DNA of 64,000 nucleotides from Billgrantia tianxiuensis (GCF_009834345.1 NZ_CP035042.1:2604001-2668000), one strand, 5' to 3'; counted from the first letter of the stretch, positions 1 to 9,512 are shown. Notes: generated by a model from the sequence alone, not told the origin. A program made the numbers and translations.

Positions 1-288
1 CGCCGTCAGCCGTACGCGCAGCGAGCGCTCGGTATCGGGCTCACGCTCGGCGTCGTGCAGCTTCCATACGCCGTAGAGCTGATTGTGCGAATAGAGCACG
101 CGACCGTCGTCGAAGCGGGTCAGCAGCGCCTTGCCCCAGCTGTCCACGGCCGTGACCTCACGCCCCATCAGCGAGTCGGCCTCGGCGGCCAGTTCGGGGA
201 AGGCGAACCACACGGACTCCAGCCGCCTGCCGGCAAGCTGCTCGTGCAGGCGGTCGGCGGCACGGCGGATCTCAGGGCCTTCGGGCAT
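1..288 (-). CDS. nei: Endonuclease VIII (Nei), partial: N-terminal 96 residues
   Basis: This is a base-excision repair DNA glycosylase/AP lyase that removes oxidised pyrimidines. The protein begins [14 protein letters not shown]. That is the Fpg/Nei-family start: the mature N-terminal proline is the catalytic nucleophile and Glu3 (E2 after Met removal) is the second catalytic residue. The stretches [16 protein letters not shown] and [11 protein letters not shown] follow closely the E. coli Nei pattern, which separates it from Fpg (MutM). The ATG at 288 is preceded by an AAGGA ribosome-binding site. The C-terminal part, including the helix-two-turn-helix and zinc finger, lies beyond position 1 and cannot be judged. 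It lies downstream of uvrB on the same strand, separated by 350 bp that hold a structured repeat. Confidence 0.93.
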   Translation of the reverse strand, partial: MPEGPEIRRAADRLHEQLAGRRLESVWFAFPELAAEADSLMGREVTAVDSWGKALLTRFDDGRVLYSHNQLYGVWKLHDAEREPDTERSLRVRLTA

Positions 289-344
289 CCCTTTTCCTTA
301 CGATCTCAGCAACGAATCCGGCGATCATGGCGCTCGGGGCTGAT

Positions 345-450
345 CCGCGGACAGGCCTATGAGGAGGCGCTGTGAACCCATCCCTGGGCGCTACTTTTGC
401 CATCCCTGGCAAAAGACCTCCTCTTCGGCCTGCCCCCGGCGCCCCTCGCT
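345..450. repeat. Structured intergenic repeat, copy A
   Basis: This 106-bp element is 85% identical (90 of 106 positions) to a second copy at 9569-9674. It can fold into an outer stem (349-367 with 417-435, 16 of 19 paired) enclosing two hairpins. One is CCCA-TCCC-TGGG at 377-388. The other is a perfect 9-bp stem with a TCCC loop at 394-415. Several differences between the copies preserve pairing, so the structure itself seems to be under selection. The element lies between uvrB and nei. It encodes nothing convincing. Confidence 0.8.
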
Positions 451-638
451 CCGTGGCATTCTGACTCCTCGATATACGTAAGAGCATCTGTGGATTGGCG
501 TCGCGAGCGAAGAGAGGTTGCCCGCCGCCGGAGCGCAGCAACCGGAGTTGACTTGCTGCTCAATGAGGATTGCGACGGTTCGACGCCTCGATACCGCCGG
601 CGGGCAAGATATCGAGCGCAGCAGGCACTCAACGGCGC
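451..638. other. Non-coding remainder of the uvrB-nei gap
   Basis: No gene is supported here. Two nested inverted pairs can be seen: CTCGATAT (468-475) with ATATCGAG (609-616), and TTGCCCGCCG (519-528) with CGGCGGGCAA (597-606). The nesting suggests a second folded or decayed mobile-element-like unit of about 150 bp, but the loops are long and there is no second copy in the window, so this is only a suggestion. Confidence 0.35.
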
Positions 639-2660
639 CTACCCCAAAGCCAGCTGCCGCTCCTTGAGCTCATGCAGCCGGTCTCGCAGCCTGGCCGCCT
701 CCTCGAACTCCAGGTTCTGAGCCGCCTCGAACATGGCATCCTCGACCCGCGAGACCTCCTTGGCCAGATCGGTCGGTGAGAGTTCGCCGAGATCGTAGAT
801 CGCCGCGCCCTCGGCCACCTTGCGCTCGCTGCGCCGCCCCTTGCCCTTGCGTCCCGGGGCCTGGGCCGCCTCCATGATGTCGGCCACCGAGCGCGTCACG
901 GTGGTGGGCGTAATGCCGTGCTTCTCGTTGTGGGCGATCTGCTTGGCGCGGCGCCGCTCGGTCTCGTCGATGGCGCGGCGCATGGAATCGGTCACCCGGT
1001 CGGCATAGAGGATCGCCTTGCCGTGGGCGTTGCGCGCCGCCCGGCCGATGGTCTGGATCAGAGAGCGCTCGTTGCGCAGGAAGCCCTCCTTGTCGGCATC
1101 GAGGATCGCCACCAGCGAGACCTCGGGGATGTCGAGGCCCTCGCGCAGCAGGTTGATGCCCACCAGCACATCGAACTTGCCCAGGCGCAGGTCGCGGATG
1201 ATCTCCACCCGCTCCACCGTATCGATGTCCGAGTGCAGGTAGCGCACCCGCACGTCGTGTTCGTCGAGGTACTCGGTGAGGTCCTCCGCCATGCGCTTGG
1301 TCAGGGTGGTGACGAGTACCCGCTCGCCCACCTCGGCGCGCAGGCGAATCTCGGAGAGCAGGTCGTCGACCTGGGTCGAGGCCGGACGCACCTCGATCTC
1401 GGGATCGACAAGCCCGGTGGGGCGCACCACCTGCTCCACCACCTGGCCGGCGTGCTCGGCCTCGTAGGGCCCCGGGGTGGCCGAGACGAAGATCGTCTGC
1501 GGGCAGATGCGTTCCCACTCCTCGAAGGTCATCGGGCGGTTGTCCAGCGCCGAGGGCAGGCGGAAGCCGTACTCGACCAGGGTCTCCTTGCGCGAGCGGT
1601 CACCCTTGTACATGCCGCCGACCTGAGGAACGCTGACGTGGGATTCGTCGATGAACAGCAGCGCGTCGTCCGGCAGGTAGTCGAAGAAAGTGGGCGGCGG
1701 CTCTCCGGGATTGCGGCCCGAAAGATAGCGCGAGTAGTTCTCGATGCCGTTGCAGTAGCCCAGCTCGTTCATCATCTCGAGGTCGTAGAGGGTGCGCTGC
1801 TCCAACCGCTGGGCCTCGACCAGGCGGTCGTTCTTGCGCAGCCACTCCAGGCGTTCGACCAGCTCGGCCTTGATCGCATCGGCGGCCGAGATGATCGTCT
1901 CCCGCGGCGTCACGTAGTGGCTCTTGGGATAGATGGTCATGCGCGGCACCTGGCCGCGCACTTCACCGGTAAGCGGGTCGAACAGCCGGATCGAGTCGAT
2001 CTCGTCATCGAACAGCTCGACCCGCACCGCTTCCTCGTCGGAATCGGCCGGGTAGATGTCGATCACGTCGCCACGCACCCGGTAGGTACCACGCTTGAAG
2101 TCCATGTCGTTGCGGGTGTACTGCAGCTCGGCCAGGCGGCGCAGGAAGCTGCGCTGATCGATCAGCTCGCCGCGGGTGAAGTGCAGGCGCATCTTCAGGT
2201 ACTGGTCGGGATCGCCGAGGCCGTAGATCGCCGAGACCGAGACCACGATCAGCGCATCGCGGCGTTCGAGCAGCGCCTTGGTCGCCGACAACCGCATCTG
2301 CTCGATGTGGTCGTTTATCGAGGCATCCTTCTCGATGAAGGTATCCGACGAGGGAACGTAGGCTTCCGGCTGGTAGTAGTCGTAGTAGGAGACGAAGTAT
2401 TCGATGGCGTTATCGGGGAAGAAAGACTTGAACTCCCCGTAGAGCTGCGCAGCCAGGGTCTTGTTGGGCGCCATGACGATGGTGGGCCGCTGCAGCCGCT
2501 CCACCACGTTGGCCATGGTGAAGGTCTTGCCCGAGCCGGTCACGCCAAGCAGCGTCTGGTGGGCCAGCCCGGACTCGAGCCCCCGAATCAGGCCTTCTAT
2601 GGCGGAAGGCTGATCGCCAGCGGGCTTGAAGTTGGCATTGAGGCGAAACGGCTTGCTCAT
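639..2660 (-). CDS. uvrB: Excinuclease ABC subunit B
   Basis: UvrB is the damage-verifying helicase of nucleotide excision repair. UvrA loads it on DNA and it recruits UvrC. The 673-residue protein has Walker A GVTGSGKT at about residues 39-46, the beta-hairpin region [20 protein letters not shown] near residue 95, a LLFIDESH Walker B, the helicase motifs [12 protein letters not shown] and QTIGRAARN, and a C-terminal UVR motif ([14 protein letters not shown]) that contacts UvrC. The ATG at 2660 is chosen because GGGAGC lies just upstream; a TTG 12 bases earlier would add four residues. Length and motifs are normal for the family, and the gene is intact. Confidence 0.98.
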   Translation of the reverse strand: MSKPFRLNANFKPAGDQPSAIEGLIRGLESGLAHQTLLGVTGSGKTFTMANVVERLQRPTIVMAPNKTLAAQLYGEFKSFFPDNAIEYFVSYYDYYQPEAYVPSSDTFIEKDASINDHIEQMRLSATKALLERRDALIVVSVSAIYGLGDPDQYLKMRLHFTRGELIDQRSFLRRLAELQYTRNDMDFKRGTYRVRGDVIDIYPADSDEEAVRVELFDDEIDSIRLFDPLTGEVRGQVPRMTIYPKSHYVTPRETIISAADAIKAELVERLEWLRKNDRLVEAQRLEQRTLYDLEMMNELGYCNGIENYSRYLSGRNPGEPPPTFFDYLPDDALLFIDESHVSVPQVGGMYKGDRSRKETLVEYGFRLPSALDNRPMTFEEWERICPQTIFVSATPGPYEAEHAGQVVEQVVRPTGLVDPEIEVRPASTQVDDLLSEIRLRAEVGERVLVTTLTKRMAEDLTEYLDEHDVRVRYLHSDIDTVERVEIIRDLRLGKFDVLVGINLLREGLDIPEVSLVAILDADKEGFLRNERSLIQTIGRAARNAHGKAILYADRVTDSMRRAIDETERRRAKQIAHNEKHGITPTTVTRSVADIMEAAQAPGRKGKGRRSERKVAEGAAIYDLGELSPTDLAKEVSRVEDAMFEAAQNLEFEEAARLRDRLHELKERQLALG

Positions 2661-2680
2661 GGCAGCTCCCAACAGGCCTC

Positions 2681-2698
2681 AGGCGCCGAAGGGCGCCT
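2681..2698 (-). terminator. GC-rich hairpin between the osmC-like gene and uvrB
   Basis: AGGCGCC-GAAG-GGCGCCT forms a perfect 7-bp stem with a GNRA-like loop, extended by imperfect CAGGCC/GGCCTG flanks. It lies downstream of the OsmC-like gene on the minus strand and just upstream of the uvrB start. No U-tract follows, so it may be a weak terminator or part of the uvrB leader. Confidence 0.35.
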
Positions 2699-2751
2699 GG
2701 CCTGGTATCAACGTCCAATGTAGCCGCTATTGCGGCGGTGACGCAGAAAGG

Positions 2752-3174
2752 CTACGCCCCGGCGATAGCGGCGCTGCTCGTGGTGACCTCCACAGTGGCA
2801 CTGGTCATAAGGCGATGGATGGGGCACTTGTCGCTGATCTCCTCCAGCCGCGCCCGCTGATCGGCATCCTCGATGCCATGAAAGGTCATCACCACTTCGA
2901 GTCGGTAAACGCCCTTGCGTTCCTCGCTGTCGTCGCGGTTGATCCTGACGCTGATCCCCTCGAGCGGCCACTGCTTGCGCCGGGCGTACATCTGGGCAGT
3001 GATCGCCTTGCAGGCACCAAGCGAGAGGTCGAAATAGTCATGCGGGTCCGGTGCACTCCCCTCGCCGCCGAAGGCCACGGGCACATCAGAGTAGAGATCC
3101 TCGAACCCTTCAATATGGACCCGCTGACGAAAGATGCTGTTGCGCTCGCTGACGATCTCGATGGACTTGTGCAT
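2752..3174 (-). CDS. OsmC/Ohr family peroxiredoxin-like protein
   Basis: This 140-residue cytosolic protein has the OsmC fold signature. One conserved cysteine is in LSLGACKAITAQMYARRK (Cys55) and the second is in ISDKCPIHRLM near residue 118, the pair that forms the redox centre reducing organic hydroperoxides. The SDVPVAFGGEGSAPDPHDYF stretch places it in the broad OsmC/YhfA-like branch rather than classical Ohr. The ATG at 3174 fits the family start; an upstream in-frame extension looks non-native. It lies 16 bp downstream of a small HMA-like gene on the same strand, so the two are probably co-transcribed. The substrate is unknown. Confidence 0.88.
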   Translation of the reverse strand: MHKSIEIVSERNSIFRQRVHIEGFEDLYSDVPVAFGGEGSAPDPHDYFDLSLGACKAITAQMYARRKQWPLEGISVRINRDDSEERKGVYRLEVVMTFHGIEDADQRARLEEISDKCPIHRLMTSATVEVTTSSAAIAGA

Positions 3175-3190
3175 GAACGATTCCGCTCGG

Positions 3191-3388
3191 TTACTTGATC
3201 TCGATGGGAAGCTTGAGAGCCTGGACGGCACGAATCAGCGCCTCGCGACTGACGCGCCCTTCCACTTCCGCCCCATGGCGCCCCACCTCGGCGCTCTCCA
3301 CGCCATCCACCATCATCAGGGCCGTGGTAATGCGGTTGACCTGGTCGGCGTTCTCCACGCCACTGAAACTGAGCGACTGCTGTGGCAT
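3191..3388 (-). CDS. Small HMA-fold-like protein lacking the CxxC metal motif
   Basis: This 65-residue protein (MPQQSLSFSGVENADQVNRI...) has the beta-alpha-beta pattern and the VDGVESAEV turn of heavy-metal-associated domains, but no cysteine at all. It therefore probably does not bind copper as CopZ-type chaperones do. The ATG at 3388 has a good GGGGAG ribosome-binding site seven bases upstream. The alternative ATG at 3406 has none. The stop is 16 bp before the OsmC-like gene, which suggests an operon. The function is not known; an HMA-like fold used for protein contact is one possibility. Confidence 0.7.
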   Translation of the reverse strand: MPQQSLSFSGVENADQVNRITTALMMVDGVESAEVGRHGAEVEGRVSREALIRAVQALKLPIEIK

Positions 3389-3526
3389 GCCTGACTCCCC
3401 GGGCATGGAATAGGAAAGCACGAGTCTAACATGGCAACCCTGAAGCGGCAGCCGCTTGCATTCCCGCCGCCCTGCCCGCATACCATTGGCCATATCCCTG
3501 ACATGACGACCCGGAGCCATACAGGC

Positions 3527-4567
3527 ATGAACGATTGGATAACCGCCCTGGAAGGGCGATACCTGAGCGACGAGCGGGTGACGTTCGACACCTCCGAGCC
3601 CGCCCGCCAGGCCATGGAGCGTACCGTCATCACCCCACTCGTTCACCTTGGCGTGCTGGATGTCAGCGGCCCTGGTGCCGACAAGCTGCTACAGGGCCAG
3701 ACCAGCGCCCAAGTCGATCTCGCCAATGGCAGCTTCGCCCCGCTGACCTGCTTCTGCAGCGCCAAGGGGCGCATGCTGGCCAACGCTCAGTTGCTGCGCA
3801 TCGATGCCGAGCGCTACCGCCTGATCCTGCATCGCGGCCTGCTCGAGCCGCTGCGCGACCACCTGAAGAAGTTCGCGCCGTTCTACAAGAGCGAACTTGC
3901 CATCCGCGACGATCTGGTACTGCTGGGGCTGATCGGCAAGGAAGCCCAGGCCCTGGCGGAAGTCCGCTTCGATGCCGTCCCGCCCGCCGTCTGGCACCAG
4001 TCGGGAGACGAGACGGTGCAACTGCTGGCCCACCCGGGGCCACAGCATCGGCTGCTGGCCTGCCTGCCGCTGGAGCAGGCCGAGGCAGTCGCCACCCGGC
4101 TCAGCGAACAGGCGGCTCCGGTCGGCAACGCCGTGTGGTGCCTGCAGGACATCCAGGCCGGGCTCGCCTGGCTGACGCCAGCCCACCAGGATGCTCTGCT
4201 GCCGCAGATGATCAACTGGGAGGCGCTGGGTGGCATCAGCTTCAAGAAGGGCTGCTACACCGGCCAGGAAGTGGTGGCACGTGCCCACTTCCGCGGCCAG
4301 GTGAAGAAGCGCCTGGCCCGCGCGCAGTTGGAAGGAAGCCGGCTGCCCGAACTCGGCGCCAGCGTGGTCGATGCCGATGGCAAGGCTGCAGGTGAGATCG
4401 TGGCAGCAGAGCTCGATGCCTACGGTCAGGCCGAAATTCTCGCCGTACTCACCACCCGGGAGGATATCGGACCACTCAGCGTCGACGGTCAGGCCGTCAA
4501 ATTGCTGAAGCTGCCCTACCCGATCGAGCGTCTCGACCCGGAGAACCTGACCCAGGCAAGCGCCTAG
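3527..4567 (+). CDS. ygfZ: YgfZ/GcvT-like folate-binding protein (Fe-S cluster repair, tRNA modification)
   Basis: YgfZ is a tetrahydrofolate-binding protein of the GcvT fold that supports iron-sulfur enzymes such as the tRNA methylthiotransferase MiaB. The 346-residue product carries the signature KGCYTGQEVVAR (K-G-C-Y-T-G-Q-E) with its functional cysteine, and the N-terminal folate-domain segment LLQGQTSAQVD. The start at 3527 (MNDWITALEG) matches the family; further upstream ATGs would add a non-homologous tail. The gene converges on the TatD-type hydrolase: both stop codons are the TAG halves of one CTAG palindrome at 4564-4567. Confidence 0.94.
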   Translation: MNDWITALEGRYLSDERVTFDTSEPARQAMERTVITPLVHLGVLDVSGPGADKLLQGQTSAQVDLANGSFAPLTCFCSAKGRMLANAQLLRIDAERYRLILHRGLLEPLRDHLKKFAPFYKSELAIRDDLVLLGLIGKEAQALAEVRFDAVPPAVWHQSGDETVQLLAHPGPQHRLLACLPLEQAEAVATRLSEQAAPVGNAVWCLQDIQAGLAWLTPAHQDALLPQMINWEALGGISFKKGCYTGQEVVARAHFRGQVKKRLARAQLEGSRLPELGASVVDADGKAAGEIVAAELDAYGQAEILAVLTTREDIGPLSVDGQAVKLLKLPYPIERLDPENLTQASA

Positions 4568-5331
4568 GGCAAGTCCAAGCCGAACACCCGCTTGGCGGTC
4601 GCCGTGCTCTGGGCGGCGACCGCCTCCGTGGTCTCGCCGCGCAGCTTCGCCACCATTTCGCAGACCTGGACGATGCGTGCCGGCTCGTTGCGCTGCCCCT
4701 GGTAGCCGCACAGCGGCATGTCGGGGCTGTCGGTCTCGAGCACGAAGCCATCCTCGGGCAGGCTCTTCACCGCGCGCCACAGGCGCTGGGCGCGTTCGTA
4801 GGTGACCGCACCACCCAGCCCCACCACGAAGCCGAGGTCGAGAAACTTCCAGGCCTGATCCGGCGAGCCGGCGAAAGCGTGAATCAAACCGCCCGCTGGG
4901 AGATCGAGCTGGCGCAGCCGCTTCGAGACCTTGTCGTTGGCGTGCACGCAGTGGATCACCACCGGCAGGTGGCGCGCCTTGGCCAGACGCAACTGGGCAC
5001 TGAACAGCTCCCACTGGTCGTCCAGGGTCTCTTCGAAGCGCGCGTCGATGCCGCATTCGCCCAGCGCCCGCACCTCGGGATGATCATCCAGCATTTGCGC
5101 CAGCGCCTCGACGTCGCCCTCGCCGTGTTCATGCATGAAATAGGGATGAAGACCCAGGCTGACGTGGACGTCATCGCGCTGGCCGAGCGCCAGCACGTCG
5201 GGCCAGCGCTCGCGAGTGGTACCCGGCACCATGAAGTGGCCGACACCGGCCGTCCTGGCGCGGTCGAACATCGCTTCGCGGTCGTCGTCGAAGGCCTCGA
5301 AGTCGAGATGACAGTGGGCGTCGATCAACAT
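4564..5331 (-). CDS. yjjV: TatD-family metal-dependent hydrolase (YjjV-like)
   Basis: This is a 255-residue TIM-barrel metallohydrolase. Metal ligands are recognisable as DAHCHLD at residues 4-10, GECGID (Glu), VVIHCVHAND (His), GLIHAF (His) and ETDSPDMP (Asp). The segment DSPDMPLCGYQGQRNEP is close to the YjjV branch rather than TatD itself. TatD relatives act as DNases or D-aminoacyl-tRNA editing enzymes; the YjjV substrate is unsettled. The ATG at 5331 (MLIDAHCH) is the natural family start. Its stop codon overlaps that of ygfZ by 4 bp tail to tail. Confidence 0.92.
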   Translation of the reverse strand: MLIDAHCHLDFEAFDDDREAMFDRARTAGVGHFMVPGTTRERWPDVLALGQRDDVHVSLGLHPYFMHEHGEGDVEALAQMLDDHPEVRALGECGIDARFEETLDDQWELFSAQLRLAKARHLPVVIHCVHANDKVSKRLRQLDLPAGGLIHAFAGSPDQAWKFLDLGFVVGLGGAVTYERAQRLWRAVKSLPEDGFVLETDSPDMPLCGYQGQRNEPARIVQVCEMVAKLRGETTEAVAAQSTATAKRVFGLDLP

Positions 5332-5371
5332 CCGTGTCGTGCTCCCTTGCGTGATAATGGCCACGCCTGAG

Positions 5372-5392
5372 CCCGAGTCACTCCGACTCGGG
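5372..5392 (-). terminator. Hairpin overlapping the mscL stop codon
   Basis: CCCGAGTC (5372-5379) and GACTCGGG (5385-5392) form a perfect 8-bp stem with a 5-base loop that includes the last codons and stop of mscL. No U-run follows on the minus strand, so intrinsic termination is uncertain. Confidence 0.3.
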
Positions 5393-5866
5393 TTGCATCG
5401 CAGGCAACTGCGAGGTGCAGGCCGGACAGCGGGTAGCCGGTATGGGGATTTTGCTCAGGCAGTAAGGACAATCCTTGACCGTCGGCGCCGCCGCCGTCTC
5501 GGGAGGATAGGCGAGGTTCTTGAGCCGATTGATGTTGCGGATCAGCAGGAAAGTGGCGAAAGCAACGATCAGGAACGACAGTACGGCATTGAGGAACAGA
5601 CCGTAGTTGAGCGTCACCGCGCCGGCCGCCTGGGCCTGTTCCAGAGTGTGGTAGACCTCGTCGCCAGGACCGTCACGCAGCACCAGGAACTGGTTGGTAA
5701 AGTTCATCCCACCCGTCGCCAGGCTGATCAACGGGGTGAACACATCCCGCACCAGACTGTTGACGATGGAAGTGAAGGCGGCGCCGATGATGATGCCCAC
5801 CGCCATGTCTACCACGTTCCCCTTGACCGCAAACTCGCGGAACTCCTTCAGCATCTTCGATGCCAT
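5378..5866 (-). CDS. mscL: Large-conductance mechanosensitive channel MscL with C-terminal zinc ribbon
   Basis: MscL is the inner-membrane emergency valve that opens on hypo-osmotic shock, which is relevant to a halophile. TM1 is at about residues 16-45 ([16 protein letters not shown], the gating helix) and TM2 at about 88-110. The protein has 162 residues, while E. coli MscL has 136. The extra length is a C-terminal double CxxC module, Cys133/136 and Cys147/150 (CPYC and CPAC), which looks like a zinc ribbon and replaces the usual amphipathic helix. The periplasmic loop is also long. The start ATG at 5866 is preceded by a GAGAG site. Confidence 0.96.
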   Translation of the reverse strand: MASKMLKEFREFAVKGNVVDMAVGIIIGAAFTSIVNSLVRDVFTPLISLATGGMNFTNQFLVLRDGPGDEVYHTLEQAQAAGAVTLNYGLFLNAVLSFLIVAFATFLLIRNINRLKNLAYPPETAAAPTVKDCPYCLSKIPIPATRCPACTSQLPAMQPESE

Positions 5867-5915
5867 TGGAATCTCTCCCCAACCTCACACTGAGTCGCCA
5901 CCTGGCCTGCTCGAC

Positions 5916-7505
5916 TCAGTGCTCGCGGGTTGCCGCAAAGCGAATCTCCGGCCAGCGCTCCTGGGTCATCTGCAGATTGACCCTCGTGGGGGCAATATAA
6001 GTCAGGTAGCCGCCGCCATCCAGCGCCAGGTTGGCGCTCGCCTTGCGCTTGAACTCCTCGAGTTTCTTGGCGTCGTCGCAGTAGATCCAGCGCGCGGTCT
6101 GCACGTTGACCGGCTCGTAGACGCAATCGACCTTGTACTCCTCCTTGAGGCGATGCGCGACCACGTCGAACTGCAGGGTGCCCACGGCGCCGAGAATCAA
6201 GTCGTTGTTGTCCAGCGGCTGGAACAGCTGGGTGGCGCCCTCCTCTGAGAGCTGCTGGAGCCCCTTCTGCAGCGCCTTGAGCTTGAGCGGATCCTTGAGT
6301 TGCACACGCTTGAACAGCTCCGGGGCGAAGTGCGGAATGCCGGTGAAGCGCATGTCCTCGCCCATGGTGAAGGTATCGCCGATCTGGATGGTGCCGTGGT
6401 TGTGCAAGCCGATGATGTCACCGGGCCAGGCCTCCTCGACGTGGGCGCGGTCGGAGGCCATGAAGGTGAGGGCATCGGCAATCTTGACGTCCTTGCCGAT
6501 ACGCACGTGGCGCATCTTCATGTTCTTCTCGTACTTGCCCGAGCACACCCGCAGGAAGGCGATGCGATCGCGATGCTTGGGGTCCATGTTGGCCTGGATC
6601 TTGAAAACGAAGCCGGTGAAGCGCGAGTCCTCGGCCTCCACGGTACGGGTGTCGGTCTCGCGCGGCTGCGGCGACGGCGCGTATTCGACGAAGCCGTCGA
6701 GCATCTCGCGCACGCCGAAGTTGCCCATGGCGGTACCGAAGTAGACCGGGGTCAGCTCACCGCGACGGTAGGCGTCGAGATCGAACTCGTGAGAAGCGCC
6801 GCGCACCAGTTCCACCTCCATGCGCAGCTCCTCGGCCTGCTCGGCACCCAGCACCTCGTCGACCTCGGGGTTGTCGAGCCCCTCGATGCGCTTGTCGTCC
6901 GGGATACGGTTGCCCTGCCCCTGGGTGTAGAGATGAATCACGTCGTTGTAGAGGTGATAAACGCCCTTGAAGTGGCGCCCCATGCCGATCGGCCAAGTCA
7001 TGGGCGCACACTGGATGTTCAGCACCGTCTCCACTTCGTCCATCACCTCGATGGGATCGCGGATGTCGCGGTCCATCTTGTTGACGAAGGTGAGGATCGG
7101 CGTAGTGCGCAGGCGGCACACTTCCATCAGCTTGATGGTGCGCTCTTCGACACCCTTGGCACCGTCGATCACCATCAGCGCCGAATCCACCGCCGTCAGC
7201 GTGCGGTAGGTGTCTTCGGAGAAGTCCTCGTGCCCCGGCGTGTCGAGCAGGTTGACCATGCGCCCGCCATAGGGGAACTGCATCACCGAGGTGGTCACCG
7301 AGATACCCCGCTCCTGCTCCATCTTCATCCAGTCGGAGGTAGCGTGGCGGTCGTTGCGCTTGCTCTTCACCGAACCGGCGAGCTGGATGGCATTTCCGAA
7401 CAGCAGCATCTTCTCGGTAATGGTGGTCTTGCCCGCATCGGGGTGCGAGATGATGGCGAAGGTTCTACGCAGCCCGACTTCACGGGCCAGATCGGCAGCT
7501 GACAT
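5916..7505 (-). CDS. prfC: Peptide chain release factor 3
   Basis: RF3 is the translational GTPase that recycles RF1/RF2 from the ribosome after peptide release. The 529-residue protein has the G1 loop SHPDAGKTT, switch regions [13 protein letters not shown] and [16 protein letters not shown] (G4), a translational-GTPase domain II and the RF3 C-terminal domain ([23 protein letters not shown]). Its length is the same as E. coli RF3. It is transcribed divergently from regB, with a 187-bp gap. The gene is intact. Confidence 0.98.
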   Translation of the reverse strand: MSAADLAREVGLRRTFAIISHPDAGKTTITEKMLLFGNAIQLAGSVKSKRNDRHATSDWMKMEQERGISVTTSVMQFPYGGRMVNLLDTPGHEDFSEDTYRTLTAVDSALMVIDGAKGVEERTIKLMEVCRLRTTPILTFVNKMDRDIRDPIEVMDEVETVLNIQCAPMTWPIGMGRHFKGVYHLYNDVIHLYTQGQGNRIPDDKRIEGLDNPEVDEVLGAEQAEELRMEVELVRGASHEFDLDAYRRGELTPVYFGTAMGNFGVREMLDGFVEYAPSPQPRETDTRTVEAEDSRFTGFVFKIQANMDPKHRDRIAFLRVCSGKYEKNMKMRHVRIGKDVKIADALTFMASDRAHVEEAWPGDIIGLHNHGTIQIGDTFTMGEDMRFTGIPHFAPELFKRVQLKDPLKLKALQKGLQQLSEEGATQLFQPLDNNDLILGAVGTLQFDVVAHRLKEEYKVDCVYEPVNVQTARWIYCDDAKKLEEFKRKASANLALDGGGYLTYIAPTRVNLQMTQERWPEIRFAATREH

Positions 7506-7692
7506 CAGATAGTTTCGTCGTCATTGGCACCGCGGGGCGGTGCGTGAATGGTGAAGTGGCACGCATTCTACGGTTTTGCCCGACTCAGTTGTAGGGCGAC
7601 GACGCGAATGGCTACTGCCGGGTTCGCGCCCAGCCTGAGCGAATGGCGGCACGACACGGTATCATGTGGGCGGATTCATCGCTGGAGCCCCC

Positions 7693-8958
7693 ATGCCAAC
7701 CGCCCCGCCCCTGCCGCTTTCCACGCCCAGCCGCAACCTGATTCGCCTGACCATCGTGCGAGGCATCACTTGGACCGGTTTCCTGGCGGCGGTCATCGTG
7801 GGTATCGAGCTGCTCCACTTCGAGCTGGAGGTACCCGCCGTCATCGGCGTGATCGTGTGCATGGGGCTGGTCAACCTGTTCACCTGGTGGCGACTCGGCC
7901 GCCAGTGGGCGGTCAGCCATACCGAATACGTGCTGCACCTGCTGGCCGACATCTTCGGGCTGACGCTGCTGTTCTACCTTACCGGCGGTTCCAACAATCC
8001 TTTCATCAACTATTACCTGGTACCGGTCACCATTGCCGCCGCCACCCTGCCCTGGCGCTACGCCTGGATCGTCGCTTCGGCGGCCATGGCCTCGTACACG
8101 CTGTTGATGTGGGATTACCATCCGGTGCCGCAGTTCGCCCATTATCACGAGGGCTTTGGCGTCAACCTGCACGTGCTGGGCATGTGGCTCAACTTTGGCC
8201 TATCGGCGGGGCTCGTGACGTTCTTCATCTTCAAGATGGCCCACGCCCTGCGCAGCCGCGAACGGGCCCTTTCCCAGACCCGCGAATCCGCTCTGCGCAA
8301 CGAGCAGATCGTCGCGGTGGCCACCCAGGCGGCAGGCACCGCCCACGAGCTGGGAACGCCGCTATCGACGATGGCGGTGCTGCTCGCCGAAATGCGCGAG
8401 GATGCTCGCGACAACCCTGAGCTGATCGAAGATATCGAATTGCTGCGTCGCCAGGTCGACGTGTGCAAATCGCGGTTGCGCCATCTGGTGGAGAGCGCCG
8501 ACCGACGGCGCATGGCCGAGCCCGAGGTGCGCGATGCGCGCGACTGGCTCCAGGGAGTCGTGCAGCGCTGGCTGGTGTTGCGCCCCGACGTCAGCTACCG
8601 CCTCGAGATCAGCGAACAGCGCGGCACGCCCTGGCTGAAGGTCGACACGACGCTGGATCAGGCCATCACCAACCTGCTCAACAACGCCGCCGACGCCAAT
8701 CCGGACGACATCAACATTCGTCTCGACTGGAACGCCGAGGAGACGGTGATCGACATCCGCGACCACGGTCCCGGCGTCACCCTGGATATTGCCGACCAGT
8801 TGGGCGAGACCTTCGTCTCGACCAAGAGCAAGGGGCTGGGCATCGGCCTGTTCCTGACCCACGCCACCATCAACCGCTTCGGCGGCGGCGTGAGGCTGTA
8901 TAATCATCCTGACGGGGGGACGCTGACTGAAGTGATCCTGCCGCACAGTGAGCCCTGA
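7693..8958 (+). CDS. regB: RegB/PrrB-type redox-sensing histidine kinase
   Basis: This is a 421-residue inner-membrane sensor kinase with about six N-terminal transmembrane segments and a cytoplasmic kinase domain. The quinone-sensing heptad GGSNNPF (98-104) matches GGxxNPF. The H-box AGTAHELGTPLSTM contains the phosphorylated His218. Cys258 in QVDVCKSRL aligns with the redox-active cysteine of RegB. The N box (ITNLLNNAADAN) and G boxes (DHGPGV, GLGIGLFLTHA) follow. The ATG at 7693 has GGAG five bases upstream. With regA 14 bp downstream it forms the two-component pair that in other proteobacteria tunes respiration and redox metabolism. Confidence 0.93.
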   Translation: MPTAPPLPLSTPSRNLIRLTIVRGITWTGFLAAVIVGIELLHFELEVPAVIGVIVCMGLVNLFTWWRLGRQWAVSHTEYVLHLLADIFGLTLLFYLTGGSNNPFINYYLVPVTIAAATLPWRYAWIVASAAMASYTLLMWDYHPVPQFAHYHEGFGVNLHVLGMWLNFGLSAGLVTFFIFKMAHALRSRERALSQTRESALRNEQIVAVATQAAGTAHELGTPLSTMAVLLAEMREDARDNPELIEDIELLRRQVDVCKSRLRHLVESADRRRMAEPEVRDARDWLQGVVQRWLVLRPDVSYRLEISEQRGTPWLKVDTTLDQAITNLLNNAADANPDDINIRLDWNAEETVIDIRDHGPGVTLDIADQLGETFVSTKSKGLGIGLFLTHATINRFGGGVRLYNHPDGGTLTEVILPHSEP

Positions 8959-8972
8959 GCGACGAGGACACC

Positions 8973-9512
8973 ATGCAAGACGCCGAAACACGCCTGCTGA
9001 TCGTCGACGACGACGAAATGTTCTGCCACGTGCTCTCCCGCGCCCTGGGCCGGCGCGGCTACGAGGTGCTGGTGGCCAACGATGCCGAGCAGGCAATCGC
9101 CCTGGCCCGCCGTCACCGCCCCGAGCTGGCCACCCTCGATCTCAAGCTGGAGCACAGCTCGGGCCTGAAGCTGCTGCCGGAGCTGCTCGAGGTGGTGCCG
9201 AGCTGTCGTGTCGTGGTGCTGACCGGCTACTCCAGCATCGCCACCGCCGTGGAAGCGATCAAGCTCGGCGCAGTCAACTACCTGTGCAAGCCCGCCGATG
9301 CCGACGAGATCCTGACCGCACTGGAGCGGGAACAGGGCGACCCGGATGCCGAGGTGGCCGACAACCCGCCCTCGATCAACCGCATCGCCTGGGAGCATAT
9401 CCAGAAGGTTCTGCAGGAGCACGACGGCAATATCTCCGCCACCGCCCGCGCCCTGGGCATGCACCGCCGCACCCTGCAGCGCAAGCTGCAGAAGCGGCCA
9501 GTGCGGCGCTGA
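8973..9512 (+). CDS. regA: RegA/PrrA/ActR-type response regulator
   Basis: This 179-residue DNA-binding regulator is the partner of RegB. The receiver domain has the acidic pocket DDDE (12-15), phospho-Asp56 in LATLDLKLE, the Thr in VVLTGYSSIATAVEAIKLGA, and Lys in YLCKPADADE. The C-terminal Fis-type helix-turn-helix, SATARALGMHRRTLQRKLQKR, is nearly invariant in RegA proteins. The gene starts 14 bp after regB, so they are co-transcribed. Downstream lies copy B of the structured repeat, which may help end the transcript. Confidence 0.95.
   Translation: MQDAETRLLIVDDDEMFCHVLSRALGRRGYEVLVANDAEQAIALARRHRPELATLDLKLEHSSGLKLLPELLEVVPSCRVVVLTGYSSIATAVEAIKLGAVNYLCKPADADEILTALEREQGDPDAEVADNPPSINRIAWEHIQKVLQEHDGNISATARALGMHRRTLQRKLQKRPVRR

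Noticed and set aside
918..2723. A 601-codon open frame opposite uvrB, and similar long frames opposite prfC, glmS, wbpA and gcvP
   Set aside because: They are antisense shadows of conserved genes in high-GC DNA. Their translations are low in complexity and rich in Arg, His and Gln, with no domain pattern.
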